NCBI RefSeq assembly: GCF_006539525.1
Contig: NZ_BJNE01000002.1
Location: 62,001 to 126,000, forward strand
Direction of reading: 5' to 3'
Source: Glutamicibacter nicotianae
Lineage (GTDB): Bacteria; Actinomycetota; Actinomycetes; Actinomycetales; Micrococcaceae
Length of the DNA stretch: 64,000 bases
Shown: positions 1 to 8,130 of the stretch, piece after piece
Layout of the letters: every line of letters begins with the position of its first letter
How positions within the stretch are numbered: position 1 is the first letter of the stretch
Notes under the pieces: generated by a model
The model's database searches: none
Told to the model about the DNA's origin: nothing
Seen by the model: only the letters and a program-made list of their open reading frames with translations
Position numbers and translations under genes: made by a program

Positions 1-101
1 GTTCCGGCTGTTGCCTGAGAGCCAAACGATTATCAGGTCCCATGCACCACAAATATCGGCAATATCGGTTGGCATCCGGGCAGGCGAGGGAAGCGCGAAA
101 T

Positions 102-117
102 CAGCCAACGTTGGCTG
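102..117. promoter_or_regulatory. 16-bp perfect palindrome, operator-like
   Basis: The sequence CAGCCAACGTTGGCTG is its own reverse complement. Its 10-bp core CCAACGTTGG recurs in the palindrome at 161-182, with centres 62 bp apart. This is typical of paired sites for a dimeric repressor. No gene of this window starts beside it, so the target may lie left of the window. Confidence 0.5.
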
Positions 118-160
118 TCCTGGGAGTGGGGGCTTATCTCTGCACCCGTGAGGAGCATGA

Positions 161-182
161 AATCGTCCAACGTTGGACGATT
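161..182. promoter_or_regulatory. 22-bp perfect palindrome, operator-like
   Basis: All 22 bases are self-complementary; the central part reads TCGTCCAACGTTGGACGA. It shares the core CCAACGTTGG with the site at 102-117. It lacks a long loop and T-tract, which makes a terminator unlikely and a protein-binding site more likely. Confidence 0.55.
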
Positions 183-413
183 CCAAAGTGGAGGTCATGC
201 ACGACAGGCGTGGGCAGCACTTTAGTTGTGTCAGCAGGAAAGACATGGATACGGGTTCGACTTTCTGCCGGCAAATTCGGACTGGCGCTACGCTTCTGCT
301 GAGATCATGTGTTGATGCTCCACAGGATCGATGACCTGACCCGAGCGTTCGCCAGTGGACAGGAGCAGCAGGATGAATCATTTGCGTGCCCGTAATCGGT
401 GAAAACATCCGCT

Positions 414-449
414 ATCTGTAATTGCTGGAACTGAAATCTGTAATTGTTG
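414..449 (+). repeat. Two 14-bp direct repeats
   Basis: ATCTGTAATTGCTG at 414-427 and ATCTGTAATTGTTG at 436-449 differ by one base and start 22 bp apart. A weaker similar stretch lies near 515-537. These could be iteron-like protein sites or a remnant insertion-sequence end. No transposase is nearby. Confidence 0.3.
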
Positions 450-816
450 TGCTCCCCGAAGATCAGGAAATCCGCGTGATTCAAGGGATCAAGGGCCGTC
501 GCTTGTAATAGTTGAGATCTGTCCAGCTAATTGTTGGTAACTAAATGTTGCTCCGCTACGGCCAGGTCTCCAGTTGTGGTGCGCACCGTCGTGGTGACCT
601 CCCCGCCCAGTCCAGAGCGGTCAGGTACGTCGGTTCGCCGCTCCAAAGCAAGCCGTTTTCCGGCTATCCGCTGAAGATCAGCCGCCACATGTGCGTGCGG
701 TGGTGTGAGTGAAAATTTATGGTTTCAACCTCGCGCTTCTGTGCCGCCGGGGGGGAAGACCCGAGGGGTGTCGCCCCCCCTAGTTCGATGCCCAACGTGG
801 CCAACGAAGGGTCCCC

Positions 817-1199
817 GGGAATGCGTTCCTGCTCAAGGCGCAGTCCGCCTTGGATGCGCAATAATTCGTAGGCCCCGACCTCGTTGGGCAGCAATTCTGC
901 AGACGCCGCCCGGGTCAGCCCTTGGCATGGGGTGTCGCCAGCTGCGCGAAGCGCTGGAGTGTTCCGGGGTCCATCATCATTGATCGGGCATCGGGCCGCA
1001 CGCTGCGCAATGACGCCAGGATTGCCAGTCCATCCAGATCAACATCGCCCCAGTACAGCACCTCGATACGCACCACCCAAGGAATCGGAGCACATAGCGT
1101 ACGTCGTAACCGCCGCCGTGCAGCGCAACCACCCCGGGCGGTTCGGGCAGGGACAGCAGCGTCTGCAGGTTTTCTACGATTAGTACGGCCGGACGCCAT
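817..1199 (-). pseudogene. Remnant of a Wadjet JetD (DUF2220-type) gene
   Basis: Three consecutive minus-strand pieces in different frames read like the C-terminal half of JetD, the toprim-like nuclease subunit of the Wadjet (JetABCD) anti-plasmid system. The first (about 1199-1090) reads LIVENLQTLLSLPEPP then ALHGGGY. The second (about 1090-915) reads IPWVVRIEVLYWGDVDLDGL and ARSMMMDPGTL. The third (894-817) reads ELLRIQGGLRLEQERIP. Family members carry the same VENLQT, YWGD-D-G and RLEQERI blocks in this order. At least two frameshifts and a missing N-terminal half mean it cannot be functional. The homology stops where the toxin gene ends, at 1200. No JetA, JetB or JetC is visible in the window. 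Confidence 0.7.
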
Positions 1200-1454
1200 T
1201 CAATAGTGGTATCGGGCTTGAAGGATGATCAAGTCTTCTTCGATCACGATGTAGACCAGTCGGTGTTCGTCGGTAATCCGACGGGACCATGAGCCGGAGG
1301 CCCCGTATTTCAGCTGTTCGGGCTTTCCAATCCCTTGGAAGGGATCCGGAAGGCATGCTTCGATCAAGGTGTTGACTCTCTTGAGTACGCGCCGGTCGGC
1401 CGTTTGCCAGTGGACGTAGTCGTCCCATCCTGCCCGATCCCAGACGAGCCGCAC
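1200..1454 (-). CDS. Txe/YoeB-family toxin
   Basis: This 84-residue protein has the size and layout of YoeB/Txe ribosome-dependent mRNA interferases. It opens MRLVWDRAGWDDYVHW and has a central KRVNTLIEACLPDPFQGIGKPE segment broken around a family-typical P-F-x-G-x-G-K-P-E-x-L-K motif. It ends in a conserved R-x-x-x-x-x-H-R-L-V-Y core followed by a terminal Y-H-Y. YoeB toxins cleave mRNA at the ribosomal A site. The start codon touches the stop of the upstream antitoxin gene, so the two are translated together. Its stop codon abuts the JetD remnant, so the pair may have inserted into or survived beside a decaying defence locus. Function is inferred from family. Confidence 0.85.
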   Translation of the reverse strand: MRLVWDRAGWDDYVHWQTADRRVLKRVNTLIEACLPDPFQGIGKPEQLKYGASGSWSRRITDEHRLVYIVIEEDLIILQARYHY

Positions 1455-1706
1455 TTATTCGTCCCAGTCGAGTTCGTGGGTCTCTGTTATTCCTGACCGT
1501 GCACGTTCGTAGGCATCCAAGAGCCGCCGGGCATTGGCTGGCGAGCGGAAGAGGTACGCGGTCTCTTGCCATGCTGCGTATTCATCTGCTGCCATGAGAA
1601 CAGCATTTCCCTTGCGTGACACGATTTCGACAGCTTGGCGATCATCGTTGACTTGTTCAATCAATGGAAAGAGCGTCTTGCGGGCTTCGCTTGCACTGAT
1701 GGACAT
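1455..1706 (-). CDS. Phd/YefM-family antitoxin
   Basis: This 83-residue protein begins MSISASEARKTLFPLIEQV, the standard Phd/YefM DNA-binding N-terminus. It continues with the VEIVSRKGNAVLMAADEYAAW strand-helix region and ends in an acidic tail suited to wrapping the toxin. A ribosome binding site AAGGAG lies six bases before the ATG. It directly precedes the Txe/YoeB toxin gene on the same strand. In this family the antitoxin alone or with toxin represses its own promoter. An imperfect inverted repeat ACCAC-TTAA-TGGTG just upstream (about 1733-1746) is a candidate operator. Confidence 0.88.
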   Translation of the reverse strand: MSISASEARKTLFPLIEQVNDDRQAVEIVSRKGNAVLMAADEYAAWQETAYLFRSPANARRLLDAYERARSGITETHELDWDE

Positions 1707-2062
1707 CTCGGACTCCTTCCACTACTTGCCGTACCACTTAATGGTGCGACTTAACTGCGGTGTGGGGAAGTGCCCGTCCGACTGGAAAGCCCCGTGCAAC
1801 TGCGCCGTGAGGGGCGGCGCCGCCGCTAAGGGAACGCGCCAATAGGCGTGTAACATCTCCAGTAAGTCCAGCGTAATTAACGGCCAAGTCAGGCATGTTC
1901 CTTGGCGATTGAGGTCGTCGCCAGTGTTGCAGCATGGTTCACATTGACATTTGCCGGCGGACTCTTAGGTGGCTCAGGCAGACGTGGAAATTTTCGAGTC
2001 GAGTGAGACCGAGGGCCGTAGATGCCCTCGATGCCAACCTGCTAACGTCAGCCCCGCACCAG
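1707..2062. other. Intergenic stretch, promoter of the toxin-antitoxin pair
   Basis: About 350 bases lie between the antitoxin start and the 3' end of the CobW-like gene. They hold the antitoxin ribosome binding site and a candidate operator near 1733-1746. Short open frames here show no family signature. I see nothing else supported. Confidence 0.4.
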
Positions 2063-3118
2063 CTAGAACCCTTCAGCAGCAGGCTCGTCCGCGGCATCTG
2101 CTGCATCGCTGCTCAAGATCAGCCGCCGTTCCAACCGGGTGAGATTTCTCGGGGAAGGATCTTCGCGTGCTGGTTCCAAGGCCGCCGCCAATGCGGCGCC
2201 GACTGCTGCTTCATCCAGTCCCATGCCCACGGCGACCAGCGCGTCATCGGCCGGGTCGCTATGGGCGGTGGCTTCCGCGAAATGGATCTGCCGGCCCACC
2301 ATGTTGACCAGGAAGCGTTGCGTGCCGTCAGCGGTGCGCAGCTTCACGTGTCCCTTGAGCCGGTAGGCCGCGGCCGGCGGGTTCTCCAACAGATCCAGTA
2401 CGGCTCTCGGGTCTGCCGGCTCTAGGCAGCGCACCGTTACCGCGTTGGCGTGCGGAGCATGCTCGTGGTCGTGGTGCGGGCGGGAGGCGGCTGCCAACGG
2501 CAGCTCGTCGATCGGGTCTTCGTCCAAGGCGATGTCGAATACCAGCTCAGGGTCTATGGCGGCGTGCGAGGCCGGGATGATGGCCACGTGCGGGTTGACG
2601 TCCCGGATCCTTCCGCTGATTCTGTCCAGGACTGCGTCGCGGTGCTCCGGGGCAATGCGGTCCAGCTTGTTGACCACCACCATGCTGGTCGCGTTGAATC
2701 GTGCCGGTGCCATGGCCGCGGTATCCACGGTGTGCTCATGCTCCACCGCGTCGATCACGTCGATGATGCCGCCGAAGCGCACCCCGTGGGCCTTGCCGAA
2801 GCGCAGCAGCCGGTCCACGTTGATCGGGTCGGCGGCGCCGCTGGCCTCCACGATGATGGCATCCAGGCGCAGCTTCGGCTGGCCCAGCTTTTCCAGCAGC
2901 TCATCCAGGCCGCTGCTGTCGGACAGGCAGCAGACGCAGCCGCCGGCAATGGATTCGGCCGCATCGATCTGGCCGGTGATCAGCCCGGTATCCACGTTGA
3001 CCTTGCCGATGTCATTGATGATGACCCCTACCCGGGTGCCCGGGCGGGTCAGCAGGCGGTTGAGCAGGCTGGTCTTGCCTGCCCCCAGATATCCGGTGAG
3101 CACGATGACAGGGATCAA
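2063..3118 (-). CDS. CobW/G3E-family GTPase, likely zinc metallochaperone
   Basis: The protein (351 aa) has a Walker A motif GYLGAGKT at residues 9-16, the metal-binding motif CVCC at 61-64, and a VVVNKLD guanine-specificity motif. A histidine-rich linker (RPHHDHEHAPH) leads into the CobW C-terminal domain. These are hallmarks of COG0523 GTPases that deliver zinc or another metal to client proteins. I chose the TTG at 3118: AAAGGAG lies at the right distance before it and the protein then begins IPVIVLTG as in relatives. An upstream in-frame start would add 19 uncharacteristic residues. No Zur box was identified, so metal specificity is unproven. Confidence 0.88.
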   Translation of the reverse strand: MIPVIVLTGYLGAGKTSLLNRLLTRPGTRVGVIINDIGKVNVDTGLITGQIDAAESIAGGCVCCLSDSSGLDELLEKLGQPKLRLDAIIVEASGAADPINVDRLLRFGKAHGVRFGGIIDVIDAVEHEHTVDTAAMAPARFNATSMVVVNKLDRIAPEHRDAVLDRISGRIRDVNPHVAIIPASHAAIDPELVFDIALDEDPIDELPLAAASRPHHDHEHAPHANAVTVRCLEPADPRAVLDLLENPPAAAYRLKGHVKLRTADGTQRFLVNMVGRQIHFAEATAHSDPADDALVAVGMGLDEAAVGAALAAALEPAREDPSPRNLTRLERRLILSSDAADAADEPAAEGF

Positions 3119-3211
3119 TGCCGGCTCCTTTTCAGATCGACAGGCGGGCCGAGCCCATTCTCCTCGTTCGTCCAACCGTTGCCGCGTGCTGACACGCCTT
3201 GCAGAAGGCGG

Positions 3212-3910
3212 CTACCAGGCAGGCAATGCCGGAATTGGCCCGTCGGCCTCGATATGCCGGGCCTGGCCGCGGGCCAGCCATTCGATCAGGCCTTCGCGGT
3301 CCGAGCGCACCTTCAGCGCGCCGTCGCCGATGACCCATTCGTCGCCCTCTTCGGTTACCAGCGTCATGCCCGGGGCGTTCTTCACGCGCATGGTCCGCAC
3401 GGCGGCTTCGACGGCGTTCTCCTGGGAATCCGGATCGGCTTCCTCGATGGTCCAGGCGGTATCAAGATCGTGGTGGTGGATGACCACCTCGGCGATGCGC
3501 AGCGCCACGATGGAGGTCGCCGGAATGATCTTGCCGTGCAGATCCACCTCTTCGACAGCCAAATCGCCGCTGAGCCGTTCGCACTGCTCGGCGAAGTAGG
3601 CGGCAGCGTCCTGGAACTTCTTGACCAGTTCCTCGCGCGGCAGGGCCGCCAGCTCATTGATCTCCGCATCGCGGGCCTCACGCGAGGCATAGAGCTCCTG
3701 CGGTTCTCCGCTGGTGGCCCAATCGATGAGCTTGACCAGGCTCCGGCCGTTGGAGGCCAGGTGCGCGATGACATGCGCACGGCTCCAGCCTTCGCACAGC
3801 GAGGCGGCAGCCATTTCTTCGGTGGACAGGGTCTCGATCGTGGCCGACATCATCGCGGTTTCGCGGCTGAGTCGTGACAGGTCCGAGTGCAGGCGGGCAG
3901 TGTTGATCAT
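3212..3910 (-). CDS. Maleylpyruvate isomerase (MDMPI) / DinB-like family protein
   Basis: The 232-residue protein fits the mycothiol-dependent maleylpyruvate isomerase family. It has an N-terminal four-helix DinB-like metal-binding domain with CEGWSRAHVIAHLASNGRSL near residues 39-58 and a later AEVVIHHHDLDTAW segment. The histidines there (AHVIAH, HHHD) are the usual metal ligands. A smaller C-terminal domain follows (VTEEGDEWVIGDGALKV). Family members use mycothiol as cofactor, which fits an actinobacterial host. No ring-cleavage genes are adjacent, so a role in maleylpyruvate metabolism is not supported by context; a generic thiol transferase is equally possible. Confidence 0.8.
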   Translation of the reverse strand: MINTARLHSDLSRLSRETAMMSATIETLSTEEMAAASLCEGWSRAHVIAHLASNGRSLVKLIDWATSGEPQELYASREARDAEINELAALPREELVKKFQDAAAYFAEQCERLSGDLAVEEVDLHGKIIPATSIVALRIAEVVIHHHDLDTAWTIEEADPDSQENAVEAAVRTMRVKNAPGMTLVTEEGDEWVIGDGALKVRSDREGLIEWLARGQARHIEADGPIPALPAW

Positions 3911-4113
3911 GAAGTCACCCTACCAACGCGGGCGCTGAAGCCGCACTGGTTACGACATAGATACTGAATGCGACTCGATTCATATGCGCACTGTTTGGGC
4001 ACCAGCTGCTCGGGCAATTCTGATCTGGAAAAACACGCGTCCGGCATCCTTCTCCAGCAACCGGCAGCCACGTAGCCTTGGGAGTAAAGGCGAACGACCA
4101 GGAAAGCAGTCCA

Positions 4114-5883
4114 ATGGCGAAGAAAAAGAAGAAGCAGAAGCCCAAGCAGGGGCATCCGGCACGCCTGCAAGCGGGCGTCGTCTCCATGGACCGCGTGAAG
4201 GTCGGGCGAGGCCTGGACGCGCTCACCGGGCAGTTCGTGCAGTGGGCCGCCAAATACCGGGATGATCCCGAAATGACGATGATGCTCCTTGCCACGGTGC
4301 GTGAAACCTTGGGCATCTATGCCGAAGTTGTCGGCCTGGACAAGGTGACCGATTTCGACCCGCCAAAACTGCTTGCAGTGCTCAGTTCAATGCTTGAATT
4401 CGAAGAAGCCGAAGATCCCGAAGCTGCTGCCAACGGACTGGGAACCATGATCTTCATGGCTTGGTCGGACTACGCAGAGTTCCTGCGCGATTCAGGCCTG
4501 TGGGAGCGCGAAGACGAAAGCCTGGAGTGGTTCCTGGAGGCACTGGAAGCCCATGATCCATTCGGCGACAACGATGAAATTGACGAGATCATGGCATCCG
4601 ATGAAGCTTCGCAGGCTGCCCTGGCAGAGATTGCGGCCATGCCGATCAGCAAGCTGGCCCGTGCTGCCTTGCCTTGGGTCCTTGGCGAAGGCAAGAAGCT
4701 GTGGGGCAGCATGCCGGTCGGCGAATTCTTGGAAACTGCTGCAACAGCGCTCGCCGATCACATGCCTGCGGGCGTCGATGAATCGCGCCGGCCCGTGGTG
4801 TTGGGGGTAGTGCTCACAGCGCTGGAATCAGTCAATGCCATCAAGTTGCCCGACAAGGGCAAGCCTGAACGCGGTCTGATGCACGAAGACATCATGAAGC
4901 ATGAGGATGCCGACGCTTTCGAGGTGAATTTCTACTTCATCCAAGCCTGCCTGGACTTGTTCATGAAAAAGCCTGAGGGCATGGAGGAAGCCAGCATCCA
5001 GGCCTGGGGGCTGGCCGCCTTCTGGATCGTCGCGGGAATCGACGGCTCCCCGCATCGCGTGGATGCCCCGCGCGATGAACAATGGTCTCCAGAGGTTTGG
5101 GAAACAGCGCACGTGCACATGCAAGAACTGAGCTCGCTCGGCCTTCTCGAAGAGGGCGAAGCCTACACCGTGCCGACTATTGTCCGGCTCGCGATTACCG
5201 ACGTTGAGAATGACCTGCTCGATGACGGAGATGAATTCGACGATGCGGAGCTCGACGCGTTGTTCGGACCGGAGAGCGACGAGCCGAAGCGCCTGAAGCG
5301 CGAGGAACCCTACACCGGCAAGGTGCTGCAGCTGAAGCTGACCCTCAAGGAGGCCAAACCGCCGATCTGGCGACGTGTGCTCGTGCCCATGGACCTGAAT
5401 CTCGGCGACCTGCACGACATCATCCAGGCGAGCTTCGACTGGTATGACGGGCACCTGCACATCTTCTACGAGGGCGGTTTCGGCGGAACCTCATATGGTC
5501 CAGAAATTGACGACATGGACTACGAGGAGAATGAAGCGGAAACGCTGGTTTCTTCGCTGCTGAAGAAGGAAAAAGACCGCCTGGATTACATGTACGACTT
5601 CGGCGACGGCTGGGAAATCCGCATTGACGTCGAGAAGATCCTGGATGCTGATGGCGGCCAGCTGCCACGCTGCACCGGCGGCCGGCGCATGGCCCCGATG
5701 GAGGACAGCGGCGGGGTCGGCGGCTGGGAAGCCAAGCTGGAAATTCTTCAGGACCCGACGGACCCGGAATACGAGGAAGTGGCAGAGTGGCTCCTCGGCT
5801 TCGGGCACGATGAGGAAGACGAAGTCGATCCGGCCTATTTCAGCAAAGAACACATCAACGCCCACCTGGAGCTCGAGTTCTAG
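4114..5883 (+). CDS. Plasmid pRiA4b ORF-3-like domain protein
   Basis: This 589-residue protein starts with a strongly basic tail (MAKKKKKQKPKQG) and then a long acidic, mostly helical region. Its last 180 or so residues form a pRiA4b ORF-3-like domain (PF07929): LQLKLTLKEAKPPIWRRV, LHDIIQASFDW, a Y-D-F-G-D-G-W motif and a cysteine-containing CTGGRR segment. The function of that domain is unknown. I chose the ATG at 4114 because AGGAAAG precedes it; an upstream in-frame start adds 12 residues without support. The helical part resembles in layout the protein encoded at 12178-13287. A strong hairpin (5901-5948) follows the stop codon. Confidence 0.8.
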   Translation: MAKKKKKQKPKQGHPARLQAGVVSMDRVKVGRGLDALTGQFVQWAAKYRDDPEMTMMLLATVRETLGIYAEVVGLDKVTDFDPPKLLAVLSSMLEFEEAEDPEAAANGLGTMIFMAWSDYAEFLRDSGLWEREDESLEWFLEALEAHDPFGDNDEIDEIMASDEASQAALAEIAAMPISKLARAALPWVLGEGKKLWGSMPVGEFLETAATALADHMPAGVDESRRPVVLGVVLTALESVNAIKLPDKGKPERGLMHEDIMKHEDADAFEVNFYFIQACLDLFMKKPEGMEEASIQAWGLAAFWIVAGIDGSPHRVDAPRDEQWSPEVWETAHVHMQELSSLGLLEEGEAYTVPTIVRLAITDVENDLLDDGDEFDDAELDALFGPESDEPKRLKREEPYTGKVLQLKLTLKEAKPPIWRRVLVPMDLNLGDLHDIIQASFDWYDGHLHIFYEGGFGGTSYGPEIDDMDYEENEAETLVSSLLKKEKDRLDYMYDFGDGWEIRIDVEKILDADGGQLPRCTGGRRMAPMEDSGGVGGWEAKLEILQDPTDPEYEEVAEWLLGFGHDEEDEVDPAYFSKEHINAHLELEF

Positions 5884-5900
5884 GAACTGCAGGGGCACGC

Positions 5901-5948
5901 CAAACCGCCCTGCTCGATTCAATTGCATGAATCGGGCAGGGCGGTTTG
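5901..5948. terminator. Bidirectional terminator-like hairpin
   Basis: A 21-bp stem with one G-U pair and a six-base loop begins 17 bases after the stop codon of the pRiA4b-domain gene. Both strands could use it, since the dioxygenase remnant on the minus strand runs towards it. Confidence 0.8.
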
Positions 5949-5954
5949 CCTGGT

Positions 5955-6141
5955 GCGAGTAGCTGCAAGAGCTTTCCTCGGCGATCTCCTCAAACGTGTA
6001 GTAGTTTTCGTCCACGAGCATGCCGTCGGTGCCGTACTCGATGTCCCAGCCGCCCGGTGCGCGGGCGTAGAAGGTCACCATGTGGTCGTTGATGTGCCGG
6101 CACACGGTCTCCAGGACCTCGACCTCCACCATCAATTTCAT
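5955..6141 (-). pseudogene. C-terminal fragment of an extradiol ring-cleavage dioxygenase (VOC fold)
   Basis: The piece reads CRHINDHMVTFYARAPGGWD then IEYGTDGMLVDE. It matches the NDHM-x-x-F-Y-x-x-x-P-x-G-x-x-I-E-Y-G block near the C-terminus of BphC/HsaC-type 2,3-dihydroxybiphenyl dioxygenases, including the metal-ligand glutamate (in IEYG). Normal enzymes are about 290-300 residues; only about 55 are present. The N-terminal three quarters are gone. The frame runs without a stop through the downstream hairpin into the antisense of the neighbouring gene. It is therefore a dead fragment. Confidence 0.6.
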
Positions 6142-6175
6142 TGTCGCTGGAGCGTCGTTGCCTGAGGAGCCTGTG

Positions 6176-6637
6176 CTAGGCGCGGCCGCCTGGAGGGCCC
6201 ATGATCAGCATGACGGTGAAGATCAGTGCGACGATCACGACGGCGGTCACGGCAGTCAGAACTGGGCGGCCAACCATCCAGCGGAACAGCGTGTCGATCC
6301 ACTTGTCATCGTCGGGGTGGTCGCTCTTGGTGGTGCGCCATTCGCCTTCCAGCCGTCCCTGTTTTTCCAGGCGGCGTTCATAAGGAATGGTCAGGTAGGG
6401 GACCACCGAGGTGGCCGCGGCCAGTACGATGGATCGCTTGCTCCAGCGCTGGTTGATGCCGACCAGCACGCCGGTGGCGACATAGGAGAGGAAGACGAAA
6501 CCGTGCACGAATCCGGCAATCGAAACGGGCCAATCGCCCACCTTCACGGCATACTTCAGGAGCATGGCGATGATCAGCAGCGTCCAGGTGACTGCCTCGG
6601 CCCGGGCAACGATGCGGAATAGGGTGCGTGGTGACAT
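6176..6637 (-). CDS. DUF3817 membrane protein
   Basis: The 153-residue protein begins MSPRTLFRIVARAEAVTW, then has three membrane segments and a tail with a fourth: around residues 16-30 (LLIIAMLLKY), 40-60 (IAGFVHGFVFLSYVATGVLV), 70-85, and 125-146. The R-x-x-A-x-A-E-A-x-x-W start, the conserved H-G-x-x-F-x-x-Y and the P-x-x-Y-E-x-R-L block are typical of DUF3817 proteins, which are common in Actinobacteria. No biochemical function is known. It appears to be a single-gene unit; the downstream remnant is on the same strand but dead. Confidence 0.82.
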   Translation of the reverse strand: MSPRTLFRIVARAEAVTWTLLIIAMLLKYAVKVGDWPVSIAGFVHGFVFLSYVATGVLVGINQRWSKRSIVLAAATSVVPYLTIPYERRLEKQGRLEGEWRTTKSDHPDDDKWIDTLFRWMVGRPVLTAVTAVVIVALIFTVMLIMGPPGGRA

Positions 6638-6980
6638 TGCTCGATTTCTGTCCCTCGGAATTGCGAATTAACCGGTTCTCAATTCAGAACCCATCCGAGT
6701 CTAGCGGTCATGCCTGTGCGCGTCATTTGAACGTGGGGCAGGCCTTGATCCAAGCCAGAGGCGATAAGAAGCCAACCCGCCAGCAACGGAATATCCGTCG
6801 GACGAGATGCCCGTGGCAGTCCGGCTCGGCAATTCGCCCACGCGCTGGCGTTGCGTTCTCGATGGCATGGGTGAACGAGGCATCCGGGTGTAGTTCATTG
6901 TCGAGATTTGCGTGTTGCGGTACTCGTGGCAGCTCAGCCGAATGATCGCTGCCGTGCCTGCCGGGCTAGTCATGAAAACG
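6638..6980. other. Intergenic stretch without supported gene
   Basis: I see short open frames but none with a ribosome binding site and family signature. The right end carries the terminator hairpin at 6981-7022. The left end must hold the promoter of the DUF3817 gene. Confidence 0.4.
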
Positions 6981-7022
6981 CCACGGAGGCCGGGCTGCAA
7001 AGTTGCAGTCCGGCCTCCGTGG
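6981..7022. terminator. Long terminator hairpin
   Basis: A 20-bp stem with a single G-U pair and a two-base nominal loop (CCACGGAGGCCGG arm) lies 50 bases beyond the stop of the 53-aa gene on the minus strand. No long T-tract follows. Confidence 0.75.
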
Positions 7023-7071
7023 TGTCAATAAGCAGGGGCGCTTGTCGAACTAGCTGCTTGCGCAGCCGGTC

Positions 7072-7233
7072 CTAGATTTCCGGGCGGCCGTCCAGCGCGG
7101 CCCCATGCGGAGTCGCACCGCCTTCATCGGTCCAGTCCTGGCCAACTTCGTCATTCAATGCAGGGTCGGAAATGGTATCGGGCTCTTCGGCTTCTGCCTT
7201 GTTCAGCAGTGCTTCAGGGTTGTTCTCGGTCAT
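7072..7233 (-). CDS. Small acidic hypothetical protein (53 aa)
   Basis: The open frame encodes 53 residues. It opens MTENNPEALLNKAEAEEPDT, contains DPALNDEVGQDWTDEGG and ends ALDGRPEI. A ribosome binding site AAAGGGA lies eight bases before the ATG and a strong terminator follows, so it looks like a real single-gene unit. It is acidic, without cysteines, membrane segments or recognisable domain, and is probably soluble and partly disordered. Similar small acidic proteins are common in Arthrobacter-like genomes, but I do not recognise a function. Confidence 0.65.
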   Translation of the reverse strand: MTENNPEALLNKAEAEEPDTISDPALNDEVGQDWTDEGGATPHGAALDGRPEI

Positions 7234-7371
7234 GAATCCATCCCTTTCGTTGGTTGGATTGCCAACCTAGCAAGGATCATCGGACTTCAAAACCTGAATG
7301 GCTCCATTTCCAGCAAGCCTTGAGCAATCCAACAGTGTGCGCCAACCGGCTTCACGGCCAGAGCCTATTCC

Positions 7372-8028
7372 TCACGCTATGCGCTGCACGAAGACGACGG
7401 AGTCTTCCAAGGTTGCAGGATTGCCGTCCGGTGCCATGATGCTGCGTTCGCGGATCTCTGCGCACAGCACTTCCCACTGCTCAGGGTCCAGCTCCAGGGC
7501 CGCCAGTTCCTCTTCCGGGCTGGGGAACGCGGGCATCGGGTGATCGGGCTTGCCGGCGAAGGAAGGCATGGAGGCGTGGGACAGTGCCAGCAGATGGCCG
7601 CCCGGTGCGACCAGCGCTGCCGCCTTGCGCAGGAAGTCGGCGCGGGGGAATTCGAAAGGTGCCTGGAAGAAGCTCAAGGTCACCAGATCAAAGGTCTCCC
7701 CGGTATTCCACGCGGCCAGATCCGAGGCGATGAAGCGGGCCTGTTCCGCATCCAGGCCAAGCTTGGCGGCTTCTTCCGCGGCGCGTTTCACGGCGGTGGG
7801 CGAGATATCCACACCGGTAGCCTTCCAGCCATTGGCTGCCAGCCACAGCACGTCGCCGCCCTCGCCGCAGCCGATGTCCAACGATTTGCCGGCGTCCAAC
7901 GGGGCAACCAATTCCTCGATGACCTGGTTGACCTTGCCTGACCAGATCCGCTCGGATTGGCCGTAGTGGTTTTCCCAGAAGGCGACGCCGTCGAGTTGCG
8001 TGGTGTGGTGTTCGTGGTGGTGGCTCAT
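7372..8028 (-). CDS. Class I SAM-dependent methyltransferase
   Basis: The 218-residue protein has a Rossmann methyltransferase core. Motif I is LDIGCGEGGD at residues 50-59, the acidic residue after strand 2 is in VDISPTAV, and motif III-like FDLVTLSFFQAPFEFPR follows. It starts with a histidine-rich tail (MSHHHEHHTTQ) that could bind metal. The layout resembles small-molecule thiol or tellurite/TehB-like methyltransferases. The substrate cannot be read from sequence. No operon partners are evident. Confidence 0.82.
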   Translation of the reverse strand: MSHHHEHHTTQLDGVAFWENHYGQSERIWSGKVNQVIEELVAPLDAGKSLDIGCGEGGDVLWLAANGWKATGVDISPTAVKRAAEEAAKLGLDAEQARFIASDLAAWNTGETFDLVTLSFFQAPFEFPRADFLRKAAALVAPGGHLLALSHASMPSFAGKPDHPMPAFPSPEEELAALELDPEQWEVLCAEIRERSIMAPDGNPATLEDSVVFVQRIA

Positions 8029-8130
8029 CCTTGGTGTTCCCCATTCGTCAGTAAGGCCGTTATTGAAGACATTACTGACGATGGGCCCCGTACGCGATCA
8101 GTTTTGCGCCAGAGGCAAGAACTATTGTTT

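Larger units (their letters stand above)
1..816. other. Non-coding or decayed stretch with no supported gene
   Basis: No open frame here has a convincing ribosome binding site or a family signature. The stretch contains two palindromes (102-117 and 161-182) and an imperfect direct repeat (414-427 and 436-449). It ends at the JetD remnant. I infer remains of a mobile or defence region. Confidence 0.5.

Noticed and set aside
1738-1935. 65-residue minus-strand frame upstream of the antitoxin
   Set aside because: No ribosome binding site or family motif; composition fits random GC-rich sequence.
2450-3877. 475-residue plus-strand open frame
   Set aside because: It spans antisense of both the CobW-like gene and the MDMPI-family gene, so it is a shadow.
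5945-5960. Possible fourth copy of the hairpin tail (GGTGCGAGT after the hairpin at 5901-5948)
   Set aside because: Only nine bases match, in the wrong orientation relative to the hairpin, and the sequence is explained as part of the dioxygenase fragment.
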